Assembly (NCBI GenBank): GCA_947252915.1
Contig: CAMXWI010000034.1
Span: 1-7,667 of the forward strand
Length of the DNA: 7,667 nt
Reading direction: 5' to 3'
DNA from: an uncultured Lactobacillus sp.
Lineage (GTDB): Bacteria; Bacillota; Bacilli; Lactobacillales; Lactobacillaceae
Shown: positions 1-6,750 of the stretch, piece by piece
How positions within the stretch are numbered: position 1 is the first letter of the stretch
How the letters are laid out: each line of letters opens with the position of its first letter
The notes under the pieces: model-generated
Database searches by the model: none
Seen by the model: the letters and a program-made list of their open reading frames with translations, nothing else
What the model was told of the DNA's origin: nothing
Program-made: the position numbers and the translations under genes

Positions 1-38
1 CACACATTCCCTATTAGTTTATCATATTTAAATTTAAC

Positions 39-71
39 TTAATATCAATGCAACCACTTACATTAAATTAA
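39..71 (-). other. Weak AT-rich hairpin downstream of dacA
   Basis: On the minus strand AATGTAA (64-58) pairs with TTGCATT (53-47), including one G-U pair, over a GTGG loop. Outside a small internal loop ATTAA/TTAAT (67-71 with 39-43) can pair as well. No proper T-run follows. It could be a poor terminator for the kinase-dacA transcript or simply AT-rich intergenic sequence; the remainder of 1-86 shows no gene. Confidence 0.25.
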
Positions 72-86
72 TTACTAAGGAAATCT

Positions 87-1292
87 TTAAAAGAGACTCG
101 CAAACCAGCCAAATAAGCCTGCCCGCTTAACCTCATTTGTTGGGTATACCCCAAATTGCAGCGGTTGATTATTGATATTCGTCAATTTACGGTACCGTAA
201 TTTACCAACTCGGGTATTCTTTTTTAGAGGCGCCTTAATCTTCTGCCCATCCTTCACATGAGCATCTGCGATAAATCGGGCCTTTACCGGTTGATGTTGC
301 GGCTGCCAAACCGTCACCGCATGTTTAGTTTCGACTTGAACATTTTTTCGTTGTCCATGACTAACACTCACGGTTTGTCGTTGCTTCTCCGTTACTGGTT
401 GCCAATTGGCAAAGACTTCTTCATAAAGGGCTTTTGTTTGGCTGAAACGATTATTAGCATGCATTACAACAGTAATAATTCGGTGCCCCTGGTAAGTCCC
501 GGTGGAAACTAGGCACTGACCAGCTTTATCAGAAGTTCCCGTTTTGAGGCCATCAACTTTAACCTTTTGTGGGGCAGCCGCATTACCAGGCAATAATTCA
601 TTACTATTCGGATAATCTTTGCCGTCCCAGTGTAACGTTCGTTGTTTAGTGATTTTCAGCACTGTTGAATAATTTTGAATTAAATACCGAGCAACCTTAG
701 CAACATCCCGAGCAGTCATTTGATTTTCCGCGGTTTTTGCAGTCTTTGGTAACTTAAAACTGGCCATATCACCATTTTCTAAACCGACACCGTTATAAAG
801 ACGGTAGTTACTCAAGCCAATTCGTTTAGCCATTGCCCCCATTTGCTGGACAAATTGCTGCGTATTGCGCCCTTGGGCCCGTGTTAATGCAATGGTTGCT
901 GCATCACCAGACTTAATCAAGGCCGCTTGTGTTAACTGTTTAACTGTGTATTGCTTGCCAGCTTTCAAAGGAACGTTCGAATAGCCACTGGCAGTTGACA
1001 GCTTAGCTTCTGCCGGCGTGATTTTAACCTTTGTTGACCACTTTAATTTTCCAGAACTAATTTCATTTTCAATTACGGCAACCGTTAGTAACTTACTCAT
1101 TGATGCCACTGCTAATCGCTGATCGCCATTATGGTTATATAAAACCTGGCCAGTCTGCGCATCAACCGCAAAAGCCGCATGGGCATCCACCGTCGCCGCA
1201 TGCGCAATTGGTAGTTGATTAAAACAGGCTCCACAAACGGTCACCAAGATGATCACGAAACTAACTAGCACTTGTTTAATGTGTTTCATCAT
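87..1292 (-). CDS. dacA: D-alanyl-D-alanine carboxypeptidase (class C low-mass penicillin-binding protein, S11 family)
   Basis: This 401-residue secreted enzyme trims the terminal D-Ala from peptidoglycan stem peptides. A signal peptide (1 to about 33) has a hydrophobic core at 7-20 and a likely cut near AHA-A. The catalytic domain (about 36-295) holds SMSK (Ser64 nucleophile, Lys67), the second triad as SGD (128-130) where most relatives have S-x-N, and KTGTS (250-254) followed by AGQCLVS. A beta-rich PBP5_C domain spans about 300-385. The tail AGLFGWFASLF (391-401) looks like the amphipathic anchor that holds such enzymes on the membrane. The ATG at 1292 has AGGAG six bases upstream and is followed at once by a second ATG (1289). 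The gene overlaps the kinase gene by 17 bases, which ties it to a VanRS-like system. In lactobacilli whose precursors end in D-Ala-D-Lac, its substrate may be the residual D-Ala-D-Ala chains; that is inference. Confidence 0.95.
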   Translation of the reverse strand: MMKHIKQVLVSFVIILVTVCGACFNQLPIAHAATVDAHAAFAVDAQTGQVLYNHNGDQRLAVASMSKLLTVAVIENEISSGKLKWSTKVKITPAEAKLSTASGYSNVPLKAGKQYTVKQLTQAALIKSGDAATIALTRAQGRNTQQFVQQMGAMAKRIGLSNYRLYNGVGLENGDMASFKLPKTAKTAENQMTARDVAKVARYLIQNYSTVLKITKQRTLHWDGKDYPNSNELLPGNAAAPQKVKVDGLKTGTSDKAGQCLVSTGTYQGHRIITVVMHANNRFSQTKALYEEVFANWQPVTEKQRQTVSVSHGQRKNVQVETKHAVTVWQPQHQPVKARFIADAHVKDGQKIKAPLKKNTRVGKLRYRKLTNINNQPLQFGVYPTNEVKRAGLFGWFASLF

Positions 1293-2430
1293 TCGATGCT
1301 CCTGATTTTTCTTGTTTAGTTGGCAACGTCACAATAAACGCCGTCTGATTATCATTGGATTGAACTTCAACATTACCATGGTGCAGGTCAACCACACTTT
1401 TCACGATTGCCAGACCCAATCCAGTTCCTCCCGTTGCCTTCGAACGAGAAGCTTCCACCCGATAGAACCGTTCAAACAGGTGACTCAGGGAATCTGCGGG
1501 AATTCGCTCACCATCATTGGCGACCGTTACGGTGACTTGATCGCCGTGTTGAATGGCATCCAAACGGATATAACTAGCCCCATGACCATACTTAATTCCG
1601 TTGGCCACTAAATTACTAAAGACCCGTCCTAGTTTTTCGGGATCACCATCAATCACTAATGGTGTGGGAGTTGTTTGCGAACTGACTTCAATTCCGCGAT
1701 TTTCCCCTTCTAATTCGAAGCTGGCACAAACTTGTTCCAGCAGTTGTCCCAAGTCAACTGGCATAAAATTAACCGGAGCCCCATGTTGCTGGACCTTTGT
1801 ATATTCAAATAGGTCTTCCACCATATTCTTCATTTGCTTAGCTTTTTCATAGGCAATGTGCGAATACTTAAGAATATCCTCTTCAGAATGATATTGCTTG
1901 TCTTCAATTAAGCGTAAGTATCCAATGATGCTCGTTAATGGCGTTCGCAAATCATGACTAACGTTGGTAATTAGTTCATCTTTCGACTTTTCAATTTGCC
2001 GTTCATCATTCATGGATTGAACCGCACTATCTACAAGTGCATTTACACTGGTTACAACGTGTTGCGTTCGTCCCTTTAAGCGGAAAGGAATTCGATGATC
2101 TAAATGGCCCTGCGCAATGTAATGCAGTTCTTTAATAATATGGTTAATTTGATATTGATGATAACGCCGAAGTAATCGCCACCACACAACAAAAATATCA
2201 ATTACAATAAAGAGCCCAATGACGATTCGTTGATACGACCAAATCTGCGCTTGAAATGGTCCGATCTTTAACGATTTTTTTATAATAAAAATTCCGCTGG
2301 CGACTCCTGGATTATCTTGAATCACATCTTGAATGATCACGATTAAGGCTAAATTAATTAAGATTAATAAAACCACCGTGATAATCCCCTCAAAAAAGAG
2401 GGCGCCTTTTTCCCGTGCCGTTAATTTCAA
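1276..2430 (-). CDS. VanS-like membrane sensor histidine kinase
   Basis: This 384-residue protein has two membrane helices (about 10-34 and 68-87) around a short external segment of roughly 30 residues, then a HAMP-like linker (88-140). The HisKA domain has the phosphorylated His159 in ITNVSHDLRTPLTSIIGYLR. The ATPase domain has the N box NLVANGIKY (273-281), the G1 box VANDGERI (303-310), the F box FERFYRV (319-325) and the G2 box TGGTGLGL (333-340). All are intact, so it should be active. With so little outside the membrane it probably senses a membrane-associated wall precursor, membrane stress or a partner protein, but the signal is unknown. Translation starts at TTG (2428-2430) with GGGGA seven bases upstream; an in-frame TAA about 20 bases further up leaves no better start. 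Its 3' end overlaps dacA by 17 bases, implying cotranscription and probably translational coupling. Confidence 0.95.
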   Translation of the reverse strand: MKLTAREKGALFFEGIITVVLLILINLALIVIIQDVIQDNPGVASGIFIIKKSLKIGPFQAQIWSYQRIVIGLFIVIDIFVVWWRLLRRYHQYQINHIIKELHYIAQGHLDHRIPFRLKGRTQHVVTSVNALVDSAVQSMNDERQIEKSKDELITNVSHDLRTPLTSIIGYLRLIEDKQYHSEEDILKYSHIAYEKAKQMKNMVEDLFEYTKVQQHGAPVNFMPVDLGQLLEQVCASFELEGENRGIEVSSQTTPTPLVIDGDPEKLGRVFSNLVANGIKYGHGASYIRLDAIQHGDQVTVTVANDGERIPADSLSHLFERFYRVEASRSKATGGTGLGLAIVKSVVDLHHGNVEVQSNDNQTAFIVTLPTKQEKSGASNDETH

Positions 2431-2463
2431 AGTATTTTCCCCGCTTTTTTAAATTCACGCTTT

Positions 2464-2491
2464 ATTATAGCATTTTTCAATGGTTTACCAA
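2464..2491 (-). promoter_or_regulatory. Promoter of the kinase-dacA unit
   Basis: On the minus strand an exact TATAAT (2464-2469) is preceded by TGC, forming an extended -10 (TGCTATAAT). TTGGTA (-35, 2486-2491) is 16 bases upstream. The promoter starts directly after the terminator's T-run. The predicted start near 2457 leaves a leader of about 27 bases before the kinase start codon. The extended -10 suggests substantial basal activity. Confidence 0.75.
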
Positions 2492-2493
2492 TT

Positions 2494-2520
2494 AAAAAGA
2501 CTGGGGTTAACCCAGTCTTA
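2494..2520 (-). terminator. Intrinsic terminator between response regulator and kinase
   Basis: On the minus strand AAGACTGGG (2519-2511) pairs with CCCAGTCTT (2505-2497): nine pairs with a five-base loop (TTAAC), followed by TTTAATT. It begins nine bases after the regulator's stop codon. Its position between partners of a two-component system is unusual; it could stop or only attenuate read-through into the kinase. Confidence 0.85.
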
Positions 2521-2528
2521 AATTAATA

Positions 2529-3218
2529 CTAATGTGCTTCAACTTTATAGCCAACACCCCAAACAGTTTCAATAACCTTTTCACCGCCCGTGGCCGCCTC
2601 AATTTTGTCGCGCAGGTGGCTAACGTGGACCATTACGGTCTTGGCAGAGACAACCGATTCTTGTTGCCAAACCCGTTCAAAAATATCGTCAGCTGAGAAA
2701 ACCCGGTTGGGATGAGAAGCTAGTAAGTATAAAATCCCAAACTCTAACGCCGTTAATTGAATTAAATCACCATTAATGGTCTTTACTTCATGCGAATCCT
2801 TATTAATTTGGAGTGGACCAACATTGAGGATGTCTGGCTGATCATTGGTCATTTGACCCTCGCTCCGCCGTAGCAATGAGCGAACCCGCGCCATGACTTC
2901 AAGCGGGTTGAATGGTTTGGTGACATAATCATCCGCCCCAGTAATTAACCCCTGAATCTTGTCCATATCAGCGGTCTTAGCTGACAATACTAAAATTGGA
3001 ATCGAAGAATCCTTCCGAATTCGTTTAATAACTTCCATGCCGTCCATTTCTGGCATCATTAAATCTAAAATAACCAATCCAATATCAGGAGTAGTATTTA
3101 ATTTAGTTAAGGCGTCCTTACCGTTATAAGCTGAAACTGGTTCATAGCCTTCATTCCGTACGTAGATTTCTAGTAACTGAACGATTTCCTTATCATCGTC
3201 AACAACTAAAATTTTCAT
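2529..3218 (-). CDS. OmpR/VanR-type response regulator
   Basis: This 229-residue protein has an N-terminal receiver domain (1-118) and a C-terminal winged-helix DNA-binding domain (about 128-227). The receiver has the acidic cluster Asp7-Asp8-Asp9 (MKILVVDDD), the phosphoacceptor Asp52 in VILDLMMPEMDG, a Ser79 switch residue in VLSAK and Lys101 in TKPFNPLE. The DNA-binding half shows the OmpR pattern LTALEFGILYLL (155-166), VSAKTVMVHVSHLRDKI (190-206, recognition helix) and WGVGYK. Resemblance is greatest to VanR and related cell-wall regulators. It is probably phosphorylated by the kinase encoded next and may act on its own promoter and on the kinase-dacA unit; that is inference from position. 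Its transcript appears to end at the terminator directly after the gene. Confidence 0.95.
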   Translation of the reverse strand: MKILVVDDDKEIVQLLEIYVRNEGYEPVSAYNGKDALTKLNTTPDIGLVILDLMMPEMDGMEVIKRIRKDSSIPILVLSAKTADMDKIQGLITGADDYVTKPFNPLEVMARVRSLLRRSEGQMTNDQPDILNVGPLQINKDSHEVKTINGDLIQLTALEFGILYLLASHPNRVFSADDIFERVWQQESVVSAKTVMVHVSHLRDKIEAATGGEKVIETVWGVGYKVEAH

Positions 3219-3225
3219 CGTCGCT

Positions 3226-3233
3226 CCTCCTTT
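3226..3233 (-). promoter_or_regulatory. Strong ribosome binding site of the response regulator
   Basis: AAAGGAGG, an almost perfect anti-Shine-Dalgarno match, is seven bases before the ATG at 3218. It rules out an upstream in-frame start that would add 15 residues (MYNYLSYILVKGGAT) and would place the start codon at or before the predicted transcription start. Confidence 0.92.
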
Positions 3234-3254
3234 TACGAGAATATAACTGAGATA

Positions 3255-3285
3255 ATTATACACTGTTTAACCTAATAATTCTCAA
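3255..3285 (-). promoter_or_regulatory. Promoter of the response regulator gene
   Basis: On the minus strand an exact TATAAT (-10) lies at 3255-3260. The best -35 is TTGAGA at 3280-3285, with a long 19-base spacer, which often marks a promoter that needs an activator. The -35 overlaps two tandem copies of GAGAATT (plus-strand AATTCTC at 3277-3283 and 3284-3290). The predicted start near 3248 leaves a leader of about 30 bases. Confidence 0.6.
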
Positions 3286-3290
3286 TTCTC
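3277..3290. repeat. Tandem heptamer AATTCTC x2 at the regulator's -35 region
   Basis: Two perfect adjacent copies of AATTCTC (GAGAATT on the minus strand) cover the -35 of the response regulator promoter. OmpR-family regulators bind direct repeats, so an autoregulatory site is possible. Two copies of an AT-rich heptamer can also arise by chance. Confidence 0.4.
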
Positions 3291-3324
3291 CGATGGCCTT
3301 AAATATTTATTTAACTTCAAACTG

Positions 3325-3359
3325 AAAAACAGGATCCGCATTCTACGAATCCTGTTTTT
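3325..3359 (-). terminator. Intrinsic terminator after guaB
   Basis: On the minus strand AAAAACAGGAT (3359-3349) pairs with ATCCTGTTTTT (3335-3325), an 11-pair stem that can gain two more pairs after a mismatch. The descending arm ends in a run of five T. It starts 16 bases after the guaB stop. The arms are symmetrical (A-run on one side, T-run on the other), so it could also act on plus-strand transcripts, though no plus-strand gene enters from the left. Confidence 0.92.
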
Positions 3360-3375
3360 CGATTATCCCATTTAA

Positions 3376-4551
<1,176 letters not shown>

Positions 4552-4553
4552 TT

Positions 4554-4582
4554 AACCTACTAGGAAATTCATTTCAGGTCAA
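4554..4582 (-). promoter_or_regulatory. Probable guaB promoter
   Basis: On the minus strand TTGACC (-35, 4577-4582) and TAGGTT (-10, 4554-4559) are 17 bases apart. The -35 is near consensus and the -10 is poor (three of six). The expected start, near 4547, would give a leader of about 30 bases, too short for a riboswitch. The -10 overlaps a CCTACTAGG palindrome at 4556-4564. Confidence 0.5.
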
Positions 4583-4606
4583 GGATAAATTTTTAGAATT
4601 TATAAT

Positions 4607-5383
4607 TTACCGGCGATTTCGTGGCTGACCCGCAAAAACGTTATTCACGATGTGGAACCGCGTCCGTAAGTATAAGTCAGCCCCAAAGACAACAATCCCT
4701 AGAATAATGTATACCCACTTGTTAGTTTGCGGGTTAATGCTATTCGGCAGTAAAGCAGTCAACGTGTAAATACCAATCCAGATTGCAAAGGCCAAGACAA
4801 TCATCCCGATCCGTGCCCACAGACTCCGTTGAACAACCTTGCCGGTCTTCTTATCCTTATATGGCGCCATAATATTTGCAATGTAACCGAAGAGCAAGCC
4901 TCCAGCAATTGCTACAATCAGAATTGCAGTTAATCCCGAACTTCCGTAATGACCATTCGGGCTGAGTGAGCCCGGATTCATGAATGCAATTAAACCAAAC
5001 ATAAAGGAGAAGATGGCAAAGAACATCATTCCATTATCTAACGCCAAGAGCCCAAAGTTGCTCGTTCCTTGAACCGTTGCTTCCTTCTTTTTGGGATTCG
5101 TCAATTCCTCTGCATAAGCGGTTGGGGTGCCAAACATTGCTTTTGCAGTTTGCCCCTTCTTTTGTCCTGTCTGCAGCTTATTAATTGTGTCATCCAGGTA
5201 TTCGCTCTTTTTATCAGCAGCAATTCCCTTTGCAGCTAATTGCTTATTAAGTTGGTAAACAAACTCTTCATTTTTACGGGTTAAACCATATTCGCTAAAG
5301 GTCTTGCCCGCTTCTTTATTATTTTCTTTAATATATTGCTTCTGCCGTTGACCAGCAGCGGCATTCCGTGGTTGTTCGCTCAC
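4607..5383 (-). CDS. DUF1129 family membrane protein, four predicted membrane helices
   Basis: This 258-residue protein has two parts. The first 105 or so residues are soluble, charged and helical. The segment at about 36-95, with spaced Leu/Tyr residues and the ending MFGTPTAYAEEL, resembles the short helical HAAS-like domain found in DUF1129 and DUF1700 proteins. Four hydrophobic stretches follow, at about 111-135, 150-171, 189-212 and 222-240, then a basic tail (QPRNRR) likely to stay in the cytoplasm. No enzyme motif is visible and the molecular role is unknown; a membrane-anchored adaptor or signalling role is only inference. Translation starts at a GTG (5381-5383) with AGAGGAG seven bases upstream. 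The gene follows ychF by 35 bases and precedes guaB by 88, an arrangement I recall from other lactobacilli. Family assignment is from layout and pattern. Confidence 0.82.
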   Translation of the reverse strand: MSEQPRNAAAGQRQKQYIKENNKEAGKTFSEYGLTRKNEEFVYQLNKQLAAKGIAADKKSEYLDDTINKLQTGQKKGQTAKAMFGTPTAYAEELTNPKKKEATVQGTSNFGLLALDNGMMFFAIFSFMFGLIAFMNPGSLSPNGHYGSSGLTAILIVAIAGGLLFGYIANIMAPYKDKKTGKVVQRSLWARIGMIVLAFAIWIGIYTLTALLPNSINPQTNKWVYIILGIVVFGADLYLRTRFHIVNNVFAGQPRNRR

Positions 5384-5407
5384 AGTGTTACTCCTCTCTA
5401 TGCTGTC

Positions 5408-5439
5408 GAATTCCTCAATTAAACGTTGAAACGGAATTC
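5408..5439 (-). other. RNA hairpin around the ychF stop codon
   Basis: On the minus strand GAATTCC (5433-5439) can pair with GGAATTC (5408-5414), and inside that TCAA (5426-5429) can pair with TTGA (5415-5418). This gives an 11-pair stem with a three-base bulge and a seven-base loop that holds the TAA stop of ychF. No run of U follows, so it is not a standard terminator. It ends about nine bases before the ribosome binding site of the DUF1129 gene. It may stabilise or process the mRNA, or tune translation between the two genes. The left arm is also coding sequence, so chance formation is possible. Confidence 0.45.
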
Positions 5440-6516
5440 AACAATATCGCCATCCTGCATCACGTAATCTTTACCTTCAAGACGTAGTTTACCAGCTTCT
5501 TTAACCTTCGCTGCAGAACCAAGTTCGTCTAAATCACTAAAACTCATTACTTCAGCCCGAATAAAACCACGTTCGAAGTCTGAGTGGATAATTCCTGCCG
5601 CCTGTGGAGCTTTAGTTCCCTTCCGGTAAGTCCACGCACGGGTTTCTGGACCCCCGGCAGTAAAGAACGTTTCGAGGCCCAATAGCTTATAAGCCGCGCG
5701 AATCAACCGGTTTAAGCCAGGTTCTTTGACCCCTTCCATTTCCAGGAAGTCAGCCTTTTCGTCATCGTCCATTTCGGCAATTGATTCTTCAGCAGCGGCT
5801 GCGACACCGATGACTTCACCTTCACCAGCCACGTGTTCCTTGATGGCATCCATGTACTTGTTACTGTCTGGATCAGCCATATCTTCTTCCGCAATGTTGG
5901 CAACATAAAGTACTGGCTTGGTCGTTAGTAAGAATAGTCCCTTAACAATCTTTTGCTCATCATCAGAAAAATCAATTGTCCGTGCACTCTTGCCATCTTC
6001 GAGCACCGGCTTAATCTTATTCAAAACTGCTAATTCTGCCAGAGCATCCTTGTCACGACCCTTGGCTGCTCGTTGTACCTTACTGAGCCGATTATTGACA
6101 GACTCCAAGTCAGCCATAATTAATTCCAGATTGATGGTGTCAATATCTTCAATTGGGTCAACCTTACCCGTAACACTGGTAATGTCGTTATCATCAAATG
6201 CCCGAACAACGTGCACGATAGCATCAGTTTGGCGAATATTTTCCAAAAACTTGTTCCCAAGACCTTCCCCTTTGGAAGCCCCTTTAACAATTCCGGCGAT
6301 ATCCGTGAATTCAAAGGTGGTTGGGACGATCTTTTTAGCGGGAATCAATTCGTTAATTCGGTTCAAACGTGGATCCGGAACTTCGACCATCCCAACATTC
6401 GGATCAATCGTAGCAAATGGGTAGTTTGCCATTTCGGCACCAGCCTTCGTAATCGCGTTAAACAGTGTGGACTTCCCCACGTTTGGTAATCCAACAATCC
6501 CTGCAGTTAATGACAT
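5419..6516 (-). CDS. ychF: YchF/EngD, Obg-family P-loop ATPase with TGS domain
   Basis: This 365-residue protein is a full-length YchF. The P-loop GLPNVGKST is at 9-17. The switch region is DIAGIVKGASKGEGLGNKFL (73-92), where the residue after DxAG is hydrophobic rather than glutamine, as in the HAS-NTPases. The base-recognition motif is NIAE (207-210) in place of the GTPase NKxD; in this family that change goes with preference for ATP over GTP. A coiled-coil segment lies at about 130-200, and a C-terminal TGS domain (about 282-365) ends in YVMQDGDIVEFRFNV. Family knowledge: YchF binds ribosomes and affects stress responses and translation initiation at some leaders. The start is the ATG at 6516, with AAAGGAA about 12 bases upstream. 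It follows the DUF951 gene by 20 bases and precedes the DUF1129 gene by 35. Confidence 0.97.
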   Translation of the reverse strand: MSLTAGIVGLPNVGKSTLFNAITKAGAEMANYPFATIDPNVGMVEVPDPRLNRINELIPAKKIVPTTFEFTDIAGIVKGASKGEGLGNKFLENIRQTDAIVHVVRAFDDNDITSVTGKVDPIEDIDTINLELIMADLESVNNRLSKVQRAAKGRDKDALAELAVLNKIKPVLEDGKSARTIDFSDDEQKIVKGLFLLTTKPVLYVANIAEEDMADPDSNKYMDAIKEHVAGEGEVIGVAAAAEESIAEMDDDEKADFLEMEGVKEPGLNRLIRAAYKLLGLETFFTAGGPETRAWTYRKGTKAPQAAGIIHSDFERGFIRAEVMSFSDLDELGSAAKVKEAGKLRLEGKDYVMQDGDIVEFRFNV

Positions 6517-6536
6517 TTTCTTTTCACGTTCCTTTT

Positions 6537-6734
6537 TTAATTTTCTTGGTCTGCTTTTTCGAGAACTTTCTTCATTCGTTTGTCAAAGTTATAACGACTC
6601 ATCATCACGATGTGCCCACAACCCGTACATTGAATTTTAATATCCGCACCAACACGAATAATTTGCCAGCGATTCGTACCACACGGGTGCTGTTTCTTCA
6701 TCATTACAATGTCGTTTAGTGCGTAATCTTCCAT
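6537..6734 (-). CDS. DUF951 family small zinc-ribbon-like protein
   Basis: A 65-residue protein that begins MEDYALNDIVMMKK. It carries the family signature HPCGTNRW (16-23) and a second cysteine pair in CTGCGH (36-41). Together the cysteines suggest a small metal-binding or nucleic-acid-binding fold, but no function is established that I can name; B. subtilis YyzM is, as I recall, a relative. A longer frame reaches back to a TTG at 6758, but that would overlap the parB stop. The ATG at 6734 has AGGAG eight bases upstream, so I take it as the start. The gene lies 16 bases after parB and 20 bases before ychF, so it is almost certainly cotranscribed with both. Placement between parB and ychF recurs in Firmicutes. 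The tail (44-65) is basic and helical. Confidence 0.88.
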   Translation of the reverse strand: MEDYALNDIVMMKKQHPCGTNRWQIIRVGADIKIQCTGCGHIVMMSRYNFDKRMKKVLEKADQEN

Positions 6735-6742
6735 TATGATCA

Positions 6743-6747
6743 CTCCT
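6743..6747 (-). promoter_or_regulatory. Ribosome binding site that fixes the DUF951 start
   Basis: AGGAG on the minus strand, eight bases before the ATG at 6734 and three bases after the parB stop codon. It argues for the short 65-residue protein over the TTG-started 73-residue version. Confidence 0.8.
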
Positions 6748-6750
6748 GTC

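Noticed and set aside
1..86. Possible small gene or terminator at the left edge
   Set aside because: No frame with a start and ribosome binding site is visible, and the only hairpin lacks a T-run.
1221..1240. Possible lipoprotein cysteine in the DacA signal region (CGAC)
   Set aside because: The residue three before Cys23 is Cys, not Leu/Val/Ile, and Cys20 has Val before it; an ordinary signal peptide with a cut near AHA-A fits better.
2481..2490. TGGTTTACCA inverted repeat in the kinase promoter as an operator
   Set aside because: The arms are only four bases and overlap the -35 element; too short to call an operator on its own.
4587..4605. ATAAATT/AATTTAT hairpin after the DUF1129 gene as a terminator
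   Set aside because: The seven pairs are all A-T and no T-run follows, so it is too weak to call a terminator.
5830..5835. CACGTG core, as in the parS centre, inside ychF
   Set aside because: Flanks do not match the TGTTTCACGTGAAACA consensus beyond the core, so it is not a credible ParB site.
6519..6532. TTTTCACGTTCC resembling a parS half-site before ychF
   Set aside because: Only the left half (TTTCACGT) matches and the other half does not; it coincides with the ychF ribosome binding region.
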